Shown here: one piece after another, positions 1 through 9,105 of the stretch | How the letters are laid out: every line of letters starts with the position of its first letter | Numbering within the stretch: position 1 is the stretch's first letter | From: Saprospiraceae bacterium | Lineage (GTDB): Bacteria > Bacteroidota > Bacteroidia > Chitinophagales > Saprospiraceae | Assembly: GCA_022844565.1 (NCBI GenBank) | Contig: JALHLK010000005.1 | Coordinates: 62,001-126,000 of the forward strand | Reading direction: 5' to 3' | DNA: 64,000 nt | Made by a program: the position numbers and the translations under genes | The notes under the pieces: generated by a model | What the model saw: only the letters and a program-made list of their open reading frames with translations | Database searches by the model: none | Told to the model about the DNA's origin: nothing

Positions 1-3000
1 CACTTGAATGAGCCAAGAAACACCTTGGGTTGACTTAGGAACCATGCTGATTTTCTGAGATTTGTTCTTTGACCATTCGACAGGTAGGTCAGTTAAGTGA
101 TTGGCAAGATCCAAATTAACTTGTACTTCCATTGGTTTGTCGGTAAGGTTAGAAACATTGGCCGTCAAAAATACTTTATCATTAAATCTTAAGATTCTAG
201 GTTTATTGGCCTTTATCATCAAGTCTTTTTGAGTTGTGATATATGTTTCTTTATAACCAAGCTGCATATCTTTAGAGTGTGCTAATGTCATCAATCTCCA
301 TCTAGTCAAAGCTTCATTCATGGTAAACTCGTAGGAAACTTTGCCACTTGCATCTTTAATAAGGTTAGGGTAAAAGAATACAGTTTCTTTTAGATTTTCT
401 CTGACTTTGTTTTCATTAAATGGTTTAACAGCAACACCTGCTACTTTACTATTTAAAGCATCTTTAGTTGAATTTTTTTCAAAGTCAAATGTATCATATT
501 CAGATTTGTTAACCTCCGGCATTGCACTCTTGCTCATCATAGCCCGAGGCATGACAACATAATCTTGACCGAAGTATAATATGTTAGGAATATTATCCCC
601 TAAGTTTATATATTCTGGGTAAGTAACTTCACTATAATCGCTTCTAAAATAGGTTTCATTATACCCAAAGAAATTAGCATTTAAATAGCCATAATTACGA
701 TTATACAGACCATAATTCCAATTGTGGATTTGAAGAAAATCTAAACTAGCATCATAAAGCGCAGATAGAACCTCCACTGCAGCCTTCGGATCTTTACTAC
801 TTACCGTGATGGTATGTTTTTCTTTACTCCCTGGCAAAATGAGATTCCTGATACTTTCATATTTTATATCAAGGTGCTTGTTTGACCAAGGTACCTCCAA
901 GGCAACACTGCCATTATAAAATGTATTATTGTACAGACCAAAATAATAAAAATTGATGCCTCCTCTATCCTCTTCTTTTACATTATACGTCATACAAGTG
1001 GTCGGATTCATATCAGTCAATTGATTGAAGATGATTTCATTACCTCTCATGATTATAAGTCTTCCTTTCATAGGGAAAGAGCTCCCGAGGTCAAGTACTA
1101 CCTTCTGTCCTGGCTCTGCCGTATTTTGTGAGATTCTATCGAAGATAAGTCTATTGGTTCCAAATATACCTTTATCAAAATCTATAAGATTCACCTCTTT
1201 TTGAAACACAATTTCCTTTCCTGATTTTGTAGTACTGACAGCAACCATTAAATAGTTTCCTGACTCTAATTTTAAATCAACAAATTCTCCCGATTTGAAA
1301 TTGACCGTTTTTACTAATTTTAGGCTTTTTATGTTATATTCAGGTATTAATCCGTTGTTGTTACTGTAGTTTTGAAAGGCCAATGGGTCTTTACTAGATA
1401 ATTGATAGACATTTATTTTGCCATCGGTTTTTACTGTGTCATTATTTGCTGTAAATGCCATGACTTTGATCGATTTTGAGCGATCAGAAACTTGGATGAC
1501 ATCTTTACTCTCAATATTTAAATAAAATTCTTGATCACTAAATGAAATTGTCTTTGTCAATTCAGCAGATTCCCCTGATTGATCGGTAAATTTGATAGAA
1601 AGCTTGTAAGAAAGCATACTGTATTTATCCTGTGTGTAAATAGTACTTTTGTCAAAAAAATCGATAGCAGCTTTACCTTCCTTATCAGTCCTACCCTCGC
1701 CTTTCTTAATGGTATACCAATTATTTTCCATTGGCCACCAAGAGTAGCATCTCGGGCGATCCTCAGATCTTTCGATCGAATAGGTATAATCAATGTCATT
1801 AAGTACATTGCCAGCCAATCCTTCTGCCTTAAACACTACGGAGGTGATATCTTGCCTTGTTTTACCAATTTGAGCACTCACTTCTTTCGCTTCAAAACTT
1901 GGTCTTTTATACTTTTCTACCACGAAAGTATGAAAATCATTTTCTAATGCGATGCTAAAATTGCCATTTAATCTTCCAACAGGCAGCGTGAAAGAGCCAC
2001 TATGTGAACCAAAGCTATTCGTCTTTTGATTTGTAATTTTGAGCACTTCTCCTCCATTGACATCACTAACAAGCATATCGATGTTTTTACCGACCGCTAC
2101 CTTATAATCATTATTCTTACCATTAAAGGAAATGATTTTGTAGTAAACGGTTTGACCAGGCCGATAAATGGATCGATCAGTAAATATCAAGTTTCTACTG
2201 CTAGCTTGTTGTGAATTGACATATTCTTGTCCAAAATAGATATTATCTCGGATGATGTATTGATCATCATCTTTGGTTATCACGGTCATGTAAGATTCAT
2301 TGGTTAAATCAACGGTTGCTTCTCCATTTGTATTAGAGGAATAAGATTTGCTTTTGACAAATTCATAAATACGTGATTCTCGATTGTAACTGTTAGTGAA
2401 AAAGCTGACTTTGACGTCTTTCAAAGGTAAGCCAGACATTCTATTATGAATATGCAATTTATTAATTTGATTAATTTTAATCGCAGTGAGATCAGAAATT
2501 TGTATGTATGCGGTCTTTAGATGCTTGCCTATGCCGTCATTAACTTTGATTTCATAAAGTCCGTATGTCAACATACCTAACTCTATGGAAGTATATTTAT
2601 ATTTATACTTTTCAGAATCAAGTTTTACCTCCAACTTTTTTTGAGTTTTAAATTCGACATTAGCAGGAGTATTATTATAGTTGCCGTTTAATAGTTTGAT
2701 TTTTTCCTCCACAGAGCCTTCCACTCTAGCTATTTCGATAATTACATTAGGTAGATTGAAATATTTTAAATTTATATACTTCCTTTGTTTAGACGAATAT
2801 ACCTCTAATGCCTTAACTTCAAGCTCTGAACTTTCGGTTAAGTCAATGTATGCCTGAATATTGGTTAAATATTTACTACTTGGATATTTGTTTTTTAATG
2901 AGACTAACTCTGCATGTAATACAGCAAAATTTTCTTTTTTATCTATTTTGTAGCTTATTTGAGTGATCGTAGCGATGACTTTCACATCTTTGTCACTATT

Positions 3001-3876
3001 ATTTTCAATGTGAAAATCTAGGGCATTGATGATATCAGCGCTATATTTTTCGCTTCCATATTTTTCACCAAAATAATTTAATCGCCTTTTATCAACCACA
3101 AATCTTAACATAGGGTTGTTTAGATTCTTAAGTATGTTTTGAAAAGTAGAGCCAGCAAGATGAAGGTAAGAATTTTGATCCTCAATAAAGCTTAACTTAA
3201 GAAAATCAGGTAATTTTCCCAGCAATTCAGTAGGTGTAAAATTAAAATCGGCAATGCCGTCTATACCCAAATCAGTATCTAAATGGCTGATAAATCTTAA
3301 AGCTAACACATCGTACAAAGTAGCACCAACTTCAAAGTATAAAGAATCTCCATCTACAATACTCCTTTTAAATCGGGCAAAAGGTATTTTATGAAGCTCC
3401 GAATTTGATAAAGCTTCCGAATAATTTAGCATCATTGCCTTGACGAGCCCGTTTCTGCTCATGGACTCGATATCTGTGCTTTCGTCATTGGCAAGGTCAG
3501 TATCCCCTCTATAATTTCTTTGATTGTTTTGAATCGCATAAAAATCGCCCCGTAAGGCTGTGAGCATAGACTTTAATAAACCTGTCGACTTGTCGAGCTC
3601 TTTGTTTAGATAATCCAAAGTCTCGGTATTACTTTTGATTAGTTTATTCACTTTATACTGTATGGCAGCATACTGCTCTTCCACATTTTTATCATTGAAA
3701 GCATTTTTGTATATTTCTTCTAACTTTACAGCTGCGGTTGATACTTTACCTTCTTGGTCTACCAATCTATTCACTTCTTCCCATGCCTTGTTGTAATCAA
3801 AGTTATTAGGCTGGTCTGAATGGGATGTAATTCCTGAAGAAAAAAGAGACATAATAATGATTGATATAATATTCAT
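1..3876 (-). CDS. Alpha-2-macroglobulin (MG2/A2M) family protein, C-terminus beyond window
   Basis: An open frame runs from the ATG at 3876 to the window edge (1292 codons, no stop), so the 3' part of the gene is missing. The N-terminus is hydrophobic (MNIISIIIMSLFSSG) and lacks a lipobox cysteine, which suggests an exported soluble or membrane-tethered protein. In the middle (about 2150-2190) it reads TDRSIYRPGQTVYYKI, the classic MG2 domain signature. Near the window edge (about 230-400) it reads FFYPNLIKDASGKVSYEF followed by LTRWR, typical of the A2M core domain. An in-frame TAA lies 12 nt upstream, which fixes the start region. Bacterial relatives are large envelope proteins thought to trap proteases or take part in envelope defence. 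The thioester motif, if there is one, would lie outside the window. Family assignment is firm; the exact role is inferred. Confidence 0.88.
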   Translation of the reverse strand, partial: MNIISIIIMSLFSSGITSHSDQPNNFDYNKAWEEVNRLVDQEGKVSTAAVKLEEIYKNAFNDKNVEEQYAAIQYKVNKLIKSNTETLDYLNKELDKSTGLLKSMLTALRGDFYAIQNNQRNYRGDTDLANDESTDIESMSRNGLVKAMMLNYSEALSNSELHKIPFARFKRSIVDGDSLYFEVGATLYDVLALRFISHLDTDLGIDGIADFNFTPTELLGKLPDFLKLSFIEDQNSYLHLAGSTFQNILKNLNNPMLRFVVDKRRLNYFGEKYGSEKYSADIINALDFHIENNSDKDVKVIATITQISYKIDKKENFAVLHAELVSLKNKYPSSKYLTNIQAYIDLTESSELEVKALEVYSSKQRKYINLKYFNLPNVIIEIARVEGSVEEKIKLLNGNYNNTPANVEFKTQKKLEVKLDSEKYKYKYTSIELGMLTYGLYEIKVNDGIGKHLKTAYIQISDLTAIKINQINKLHIHNRMSGLPLKDVKVSFFTNSYNRESRIYEFVKSKSYSSNTNGEATVDLTNESYMTVITKDDDQYIIRDNIYFGQEYVNSQQASSRNLIFTDRSIYRPGQTVYYKIISFNGKNNDYKVAVGKNIDMLVSDVNGGEVLKITNQKTNSFGSHSGSFTLPVGRLNGNFSIALENDFHTFVVEKYKRPSFEAKEVSAQIGKTRQDITSVVFKAEGLAGNVLNDIDYTYSIERSEDRPRCYSWWPMENNWYTIKKGEGRTDKEGKAAIDFFDKSTIYTQDKYSMLSYKLSIKFTDQSGESAELTKTISFSDQEFYLNIESKDVIQVSDRSKSIKVMAFTANNDTVKTDGKINVYQLSSKDPLAFQNYSNNNGLIPEYNIKSLKLVKTVNFKSGEFVDLKLESGNYLMVAVSTTKSGKEIVFQKEVNLIDFDKGIFGTNRLIFDRISQNTAEPGQKVVLDLGSSFPMKGRLIIMRGNEIIFNQLTDMNPTTCMTYNVKEEDRGGINFYYFGLYNNTFYNGSVALEVPWSNKHLDIKYESIRNLILPGSKEKHTITVSSKDPKAAVEVLSALYDASLDFLQIHNWNYGLYNRNYGYLNANFFGYNETYFRSDYSEVTYPEYINLGDNIPNILYFGQDYVVMPRAMMSKSAMPEVNKSEYDTFDFEKNSTKDALNSKVAGVAVKPFNENKVRENLKETVFFYPNLIKDASGKVSYEFTMNEALTRWRLMTLAHSKDMQLGYKETYITTQKDLMIKANKPRILRFNDKVFLTANVSNLTDKPMEVQVNLDLANHLTDLPVEWSKNKSQKISMVPKSTQGVSWLIQV

Positions 3877-3971
3877 GCAAAATTAATTGAGTTCTTAAAA
3901 TTTAAGTATAAGACGTACAGATGCCAGAAATACATATAAAAGAAAGCTAAAATCCATAAATTAGGATAAAT

Positions 3972-5093
3972 TTAACTTTCAATAGACCTTTGATTTGCAC
4001 CAATGTAATTGCTTAATGGTCTGATTAACTTATTATTTGCCGTTTGCTCTAAAATATGTGCTGTCCAACCTGTGATTCTCGCCATCACAAAAATTGGTGT
4101 AAACATTTCTATATCAAACCCCATCATATAGTAGGCTGGACCTGCTGGAAAATCGAGATTTGGATAAATATTCTTTTTTTCGATCATTACTTTTTCTAGA
4201 ATACTAGAAATTTCCATCCATTTATTTTGACCCGTTGCCTCAGCCATCAGATTCGCATATTTGGTCATAGTAGGTACTCTAGAATCCCCTGATTTGTAGA
4301 CACGGTGACCGAAACCCATAATTTTCTTTTTAGTAGCAAGTGCGTCTAGCATCCATTGTTCTGCTTTAGTTGGATCATCTATTTCTTTGAGCATATGCAT
4401 TACATATTCGTTTGCTCCTCCGTGAAGTGGGCCTTTTAGTGCACCAATACCCCCACATACAGCACTGTAAAAATCAGATTCACTTGAAGTAATAACTCTT
4501 GTGGTAAAGGTGGAACAATTAAAACTATGCTCGGCATATAGAATTAAAGAGACATCAAAAGCCTTAATTACCTCTGGCTTAGGAATTACACCAAAGCACA
4601 TGTAAAAAAAGTTTTCTGCCATCGAAATATCATTTCGCGGGGCAATTGGATCGAGTCCTTTGGCATATCTGTAGCTATAAGCAATTAGCACTGGAATGTT
4701 GGCTAGAAGATTAATGTATTTATCATAATTTGTTTCATAAGTATTATCCCATATTCTAGAATCTTCACAGCCCAACACACTTACACCTGTACGAAGTGTA
4801 TCCATAGGATGTGCGGAGGCGGGTAATAAGGACAATATTTTTGACAATTCATCAGAAATGCCTCTTTTACTTCTTTCATGTTCTTGAAATTCTGTAATCT
4901 GCTCAGAATTAGGTAGCTCTCCGTTTACAATTAAATATGCTACATCTTCAAACCGAAAATGTTCGCATAAGTCTTGTACAGCATACCCTCTATATGTTAA
5001 GGAATTGGTTTCAGGCATAACTTTAGATACAGCGGTGTGGTCTACCAATACTCCAGCTAAGCCTTGATGAACAATTGTTGAGTTATTTTCCAT
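3972..5093 (-). CDS. Citrate synthase family protein (citrate / 2-methylcitrate synthase type)
   Basis: This 373-residue short-form citrate synthase condenses oxaloacetate with acetyl-CoA or propionyl-CoA. The catalytic residues are visible: H224 in GPLHGGANE, H263 in GFGHRVYK and D314 in NLDFPAGPAYY, with the conserved R339/H346 region after them. The NLDFPAGPAYYMMGF sequence resembles the PrpC/bifunctional citrate-methylcitrate group more than the E. coli hexameric GltA. No prpB or prpD is nearby, and an aconitase gene lies at 20.2-22.5 kb, so a TCA-cycle role is plausible. The gene stands alone: 95 bp separate it from the downstream A2M gene and 165 bp from the upstream one. Family is certain; substrate preference cannot be decided from the sequence. 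Confidence 0.93.
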   Translation of the reverse strand: MENNSTIVHQGLAGVLVDHTAVSKVMPETNSLTYRGYAVQDLCEHFRFEDVAYLIVNGELPNSEQITEFQEHERSKRGISDELSKILSLLPASAHPMDTLRTGVSVLGCEDSRIWDNTYETNYDKYINLLANIPVLIAYSYRYAKGLDPIAPRNDISMAENFFYMCFGVIPKPEVIKAFDVSLILYAEHSFNCSTFTTRVITSSESDFYSAVCGGIGALKGPLHGGANEYVMHMLKEIDDPTKAEQWMLDALATKKKIMGFGHRVYKSGDSRVPTMTKYANLMAEATGQNKWMEISSILEKVMIEKKNIYPNLDFPAGPAYYMMGFDIEMFTPIFVMARITGWTAHILEQTANNKLIRPLSNYIGANQRSIES

Positions 5094-5258
5094 GGCAATG
5101 TTTAAATTTATTCCTAAAGCTATAATAAATTTTAAACATAACTTTAAAATTTAAGAATATTGTATTTTTATTTATTAATCATTGGCTGGTAAAGTCATAA
5201 AAACATAAAATTTCAGAAAATTGAAAGTTGTAAACAGTTACAGAAAAAATGTCAAAAA

Positions 5259-5735
5259 CTACTTCTCAAAGTCTTGATACCTTATGGAAAAGACGGGGAA
5301 AGAAGCACTGCCATAATGATTGAATTTTACGGTGCTTTTTATTGGGAATTCATAAGTTTGTATAAATTTTTCTAAGAGTGTATTTACTTTTGAAAAATCC
5401 ATATTTCTAGAATTTAATTTTGGATGAAAATAAAGCTCTTTTATTTTTCCATCTTGTACGAAGATGTGCATCCACATCTTTACTCCTTTCAAATCAAAAT
5501 TAACAGATTCAGAGTAGTCTTCTAAACTTGTCATAACATCAATCCAAATCTGATAAGCACTATCTAAATTATTATCACAAACTTCAAGTAATTGCATCTG
5601 GTGACTAGCAACTATTTTTTCATATTTCTTTTGATTTTGACCTATCTGACCGACATATGAAATTGATTGAGAACTCACACTAAAAGATGTAAAAACTATG
5701 AAAACTAAAATTAAAATGTGCTTATATCCCCTCAT
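5259..5735 (-). CDS. Small exported protein of unknown function
   Basis: The frame can be read from a TTG at 5744, but the ATG at 5735 gives a good signal peptide (MRGYKHILILVFIVFTSFS followed by VSSQ), so 5735 is preferred (158 residues). The mature part is about 135 residues with mixed alpha/beta character (FDLKGVKMWMHIFVQDGKIK, then LYFHPKLNSRN). No family is recognised. It probably sits in the periplasm or at the outer membrane. It lies between htrA and the citrate synthase gene in the same direction but is separated from both by more than 150 bp, so it is probably its own unit. Confidence 0.72.
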   Translation of the reverse strand: MRGYKHILILVFIVFTSFSVSSQSISYVGQIGQNQKKYEKIVASHQMQLLEVCDNNLDSAYQIWIDVMTSLEDYSESVNFDLKGVKMWMHIFVQDGKIKELYFHPKLNSRNMDFSKVNTLLEKFIQTYEFPIKSTVKFNHYGSASFPVFSIRYQDFEK

Positions 5736-5897
5736 CAAAAACAAATGTAAATTAAAGTGTTCGATAATTCAAATATTTATTTAATAAATACTAGAAGATT
5801 TATAGAAAAACACCGATGAAAATTTACAGCATTTTATAATTTATGATTTATTTTAATACATTTCAAATTGAAATACTGCGCTAAAGTTGATCTTGCA

Positions 5898-7337
5898 CTA
5901 ATTATTTACGAATTTATATGGATATTCACCAGGATAATTTTCGTAAAATCCTTCAAATAAAATGTTTCCTTTATTCTTTAAAAGAAAATCAGTTATGTCA
6001 TTAACGGTGGTAACTTTATTTTCATTGATTTTAGTGATGATAAAGCCAGGTTCTAGGTTTGTTTTACCAATCGTAGAGTTTCTCATAACAGATACAACCC
6101 TTATTCCTTTTGTACCCAGTTTATTTTTTTCATAGGAGTCCAAATCTCTCAATTCGATGCCTAAGTTTTGAAGAATGGGATCTCTCCTTACAGCTATAAG
6201 ATCTGTGGTATTTCTTTGATTACGGAGGATTATATTAGAAGTATATTCTTTACCGTCTCTAAAATATTTGACTTTTACTTTGTCACCAGGACGTTTGAGC
6301 CCTATTTTCTCACTAAATTGGGGCATATCTTTGATTTTGGTTTCATCTATCTGCTTAATGATATCACCAGACCTTAATCCGCCTTCTGATGCAGCCCCAT
6401 CTTTTATGGTAATAGTGACCAATACACCACTTACGTCACTAAGTCCTAATTCTTTAGCCACATCAAAATCAACATTTCTTAATTCCAATCCCATCCAACC
6501 TCTTTGCACAGAACCAAATTCTTTGATATCACCGACTACTTTTTTTACTAAATTAATAGGAATTGCAAAGGAAAAGCCCTCATGGCCACCACCTTCAGAA
6601 ATAATCGCAGTATTAATACCAATGACCATACCTAATGTATTTAACAAGGCTCCTCCACTATTGCCTGAATTTACTGCGGCATCCGTTTGAATAAAAGATT
6701 CTATCCCAATGTTTTTAAGTATGTTGATGTTTCTTCCTTTTGCAGAGACTATACCTGCTGTGACCGTAGAAAGTAATTTATGCGGATTACCCACAGCCAG
6801 TACCCATTCACCAACTTGTAGACTATCACTATTGCCAAGCAATAGATATGGTAGTTCTGTCGCTTCAATTTTTAGTAATGCAATATCAGTGGATTGATCA
6901 CCACCGACTACTTTTGCTTTAAATTGTCTCTGATCATTAAGCATTACCACAATATCTGTTGTCCCTTCCACTACGTGATTATTCGTCACTATAAACCCAT
7001 CACTGCTGATGATTACCCCAGATCCATTGATTTTTTCAAAGACTTCACTATCAAGGTTTAAATTTTTCTTCGCCAAAGACATGACCGATACCACCCCGTT
7101 TACACTTTGCTTAGCTACTTCTACAAAGTTGTTGCCCGAACCATGGCTCTCAATGATTTTTCCTAGCTTGCTTAGGTAATCATGATCAACATTGCTTGCA
7201 AAAGTGGCATTTGCTTTGCTTTCATTTTCGATTTTCATAGGTTCAATAAAGGAGTAATAAAAATAGATCATAGCTCCCACTGTCAACAAGAGGTTGAGAG
7301 AAATCGTAAAAAAAATAAATTTAGACTGTCTATTCAT
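5898..7337 (-). CDS. HtrA/DegP family periplasmic serine protease with two PDZ domains
   Basis: This 479-residue trypsin-like envelope protease degrades or chaperones misfolded periplasmic proteins. One N-terminal transmembrane/signal-anchor segment lies at about residues 7-30. The catalytic triad is H121 (TNNHVV), D151 (STDIALLKI) and S227 (NSGNSGGALL). A first PDZ domain covers about 277-372 (RSGDIIKQID), and a shorter second one about 390-465 (EPGFIITKINENKVTTV). Length and layout match DegP/DegQ proteins of Bacteroidota (usually 460-500 residues). A probable promoter box lies at 7413-7420. The divergent neighbour is miaB. Family is certain; I have not given a gene symbol because degP, degQ and htrA cannot be told apart here. 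Confidence 0.95.
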   Translation of the reverse strand: MNRQSKFIFFTISLNLLLTVGAMIYFYYSFIEPMKIENESKANATFASNVDHDYLSKLGKIIESHGSGNNFVEVAKQSVNGVVSVMSLAKKNLNLDSEVFEKINGSGVIISSDGFIVTNNHVVEGTTDIVVMLNDQRQFKAKVVGGDQSTDIALLKIEATELPYLLLGNSDSLQVGEWVLAVGNPHKLLSTVTAGIVSAKGRNINILKNIGIESFIQTDAAVNSGNSGGALLNTLGMVIGINTAIISEGGGHEGFSFAIPINLVKKVVGDIKEFGSVQRGWMGLELRNVDFDVAKELGLSDVSGVLVTITIKDGAASEGGLRSGDIIKQIDETKIKDMPQFSEKIGLKRPGDKVKVKYFRDGKEYTSNIILRNQRNTTDLIAVRRDPILQNLGIELRDLDSYEKNKLGTKGIRVVSVMRNSTIGKTNLEPGFIITKINENKVTTVNDITDFLLKNKGNILFEGFYENYPGEYPYKFVNN

Positions 7338-7412
7338 AAGACTTCAAACCAATATTTCCATAATAAACGTTAAAAAAATAGTTTACCAAATAATAAACTT
7401 TTAATCATATCA

Positions 7413-7420
7413 CAAAAGTA
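7413..7420 (-). promoter_or_regulatory. Predicted -7 box for htrA
   Basis: On the minus strand the sequence is TACTTTTG, matching the Bacteroidota -7 consensus TAnnTTTG. It lies 76 bp upstream of the htrA start. Confidence 0.5.
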
Positions 7421-7642
7421 CAATATTTGTTGAAATTAAATTAAGTTTAACGGATAGAGGATTAGGACACGATTCATGCCGACTGAGTTTTTGAGAAAAA
7501 ATAAAATAAAATTATGGATCTTTACACGCTTTGAACAAAACATTGCTATCTCTACTAGAATTTAGCGAAAACAACATTTTCTCCACAAGATAAATAATAA
7601 ATTTAATTATGACAAAATGTCACATTTGTTCTAATTTATGCT

Positions 7643-7650
7643 TAAATTTG
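7643..7650 (+). promoter_or_regulatory. Predicted -7 box for the miaB operon
   Basis: TAAATTTG matches TAnnTTTG exactly, with a TTTG at 7625-7628 as a possible -33 element. It lies downstream of the longest possible miaB start (7638), so transcription would begin near 7656 and only the ATG at 7671 would be on the transcript. Confidence 0.6.
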
Positions 7651-7670
7651 CACCTCAAAAATGTAAATAC

Positions 7671-9101
7671 ATGTACGATAATAATCCTACACTTCTTTCA
7701 TTAGATAAAGAAATCAACGAGGCGAGACAAGGTGAAGCTCTTTATTTTGATGGGATAATTAGTGATGGTCAAAAAAGATTTTATATAGAGAGTTATGGGT
7801 GTCAAATGAATTTTAGTGACTCTGAAATCGTAGCTTCTATACTGGGTGAAGTAGGATATAGCCCAACAAGAAACATGGAAATCGCTGATCTAATTTTGGT
7901 AAATACTTGCTCCATAAGAGAAAAAGCTGAAGATACTGTAAGAAAAAGACTGGAAGTATTCAACCAACAAAAAAAATCGAAGCCTGGAACCATGATTGGT
8001 GTGTTAGGTTGTATGGCTGAACGACTAAAATCAAAATTTTTAGAAGAAGAAAAATTGGTTGATCTTGTGGTTGGACCTGATGCTTATAGAGATTTACCAA
8101 ATCTAGTTGCAACAGCAGAAGATGGTGACAAAGGGATCAATGTATTTCTTTCAAGAGAAGAAACCTATAGCGACATCTCCCCTCTTCGACTAGATTCTAA
8201 TGGTATCACGGCCTTCATATCGATCATGAGAGGTTGTGACAATATGTGTTCATTCTGTGTTGTACCTTTCACAAGGGGTAGAGAACGAAGTAGAGATGCT
8301 TTTTCCATATTAAGTGAAGCAGAAGATTTATTTCAAAAAGGGTATAGAGAAGTTACTTTACTTGGTCAAAATGTAGACTCCTACAAATGGGAAAATCCTG
8401 AAACTAAAAAAATAGTAAATTTTGCTGAATTACTAGAAATGGTCGCATTAGTAAGTCAAGATTTAAGAATAAGGTTTAGCACTTCTCATCCTAAAGACAT
8501 TACTGATCAGGTATTGTATACCATGGCAAAACATGAAAACATCTGTAAGTATATTCACCTACCCGTGCAATCAGGTAATAGCAGGGTTCTAGAATTGATG
8601 AATAGGACTTATGATCGCGAATGGTATATGGATAGAGTCAGTGCAATTTACAGAATCATGCCTGATTGCGCAATATCTTCTGATATTATAACAGGATTTT
8701 GCACGGAAACAGAAGAAGAGCATCAAGATTCTTTGAGCATGATAGACTGGGCTAATTACAGCATGTCGTATATGTTTTTTTATAGTGAAAGACCAGGTAC
8801 TTTAGCAGCCAAGAAGTTTGCAGATGACATACCCGAAAACATCAAAAAACGTAGACTAAATGAAATAATAGCTTTGCAAAATCAAGTTTCTTTAAGACAT
8901 AATTTAGCAGATGTAGGCAAGACTTTTAAAGTATTAATTGAAGGCAATTCGAAGAAGTCTGAGAATGATTGGAAAGGAAGAAATTCACAAAATAAGATGA
9001 TAGTTTTTCCAAAAAAAGGAGATTTGAAGCCAGGTGAATATGTATTTGTCAAAGTACATAACGCAAATAGTGCCACACTTTTAGGTGAATTAGTAAACTA
9101 A
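7671..9101 (+). CDS. miaB: tRNA-2-methylthio-N6-dimethylallyladenosine synthase MiaB
   Basis: This radical SAM methylthiotransferase converts i6A37 to ms2i6A37 in tRNAs that read UNN codons. Three N-terminal UPF0004 cysteines hold the auxiliary cluster (C44 in YGCQMN, C80 in [14 protein letters not shown]114 in LGCMAE). The radical SAM cluster is CDNMCSFC (C189, C193, C196), and a C-terminal TRAM-like segment follows. The frame can be extended to a start at 7638, but a -7 promoter box at 7643-7650 favours ATG 7671 (476 residues). It is the first gene of a tightly packed operon; the sigma-54 activator follows after 4 bp. Confidence 0.96.
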   Translation: MYDNNPTLLSLDKEINEARQGEALYFDGIISDGQKRFYIESYGCQMNFSDSEIVASILGEVGYSPTRNMEIADLILVNTCSIREKAEDTVRKRLEVFNQQKKSKPGTMIGVLGCMAERLKSKFLEEEKLVDLVVGPDAYRDLPNLVATAEDGDKGINVFLSREETYSDISPLRLDSNGITAFISIMRGCDNMCSFCVVPFTRGRERSRDAFSILSEAEDLFQKGYREVTLLGQNVDSYKWENPETKKIVNFAELLEMVALVSQDLRIRFSTSHPKDITDQVLYTMAKHENICKYIHLPVQSGNSRVLELMNRTYDREWYMDRVSAIYRIMPDCAISSDIITGFCTETEEEHQDSLSMIDWANYSMSYMFFYSERPGTLAAKKFADDIPENIKKRRLNEIIALQNQVSLRHNLADVGKTFKVLIEGNSKKSENDWKGRNSQNKMIVFPKKGDLKPGEYVFVKVHNANSATLLGELVN

Positions 9102-9105
9102 CTGA

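Larger units (their letters stand above)
7338..7670. other. Divergent intergenic region between htrA and miaB
   Basis: This AT-rich spacer of about 330 bp carries outward-facing promoter candidates: CAAAAGTA at 7413-7420 (minus strand) and TAAATTTG at 7643-7650 (plus strand). Between them I see no open frame with coding character, no RNA gene and no clear inverted repeat. Confidence 0.6.

Noticed and set aside
1579..1947. 122-codon plus-strand frame and other frames within 1-2300
   Set aside because: They lie antisense to the continuous A2M-like coding frame, which shows real MG2/A2M motifs.
6268..6690. 140-codon open frame on the plus strand
   Set aside because: It is fully antisense to the HtrA protease domain, which has an intact catalytic triad; the antisense frame has no recognisable features.
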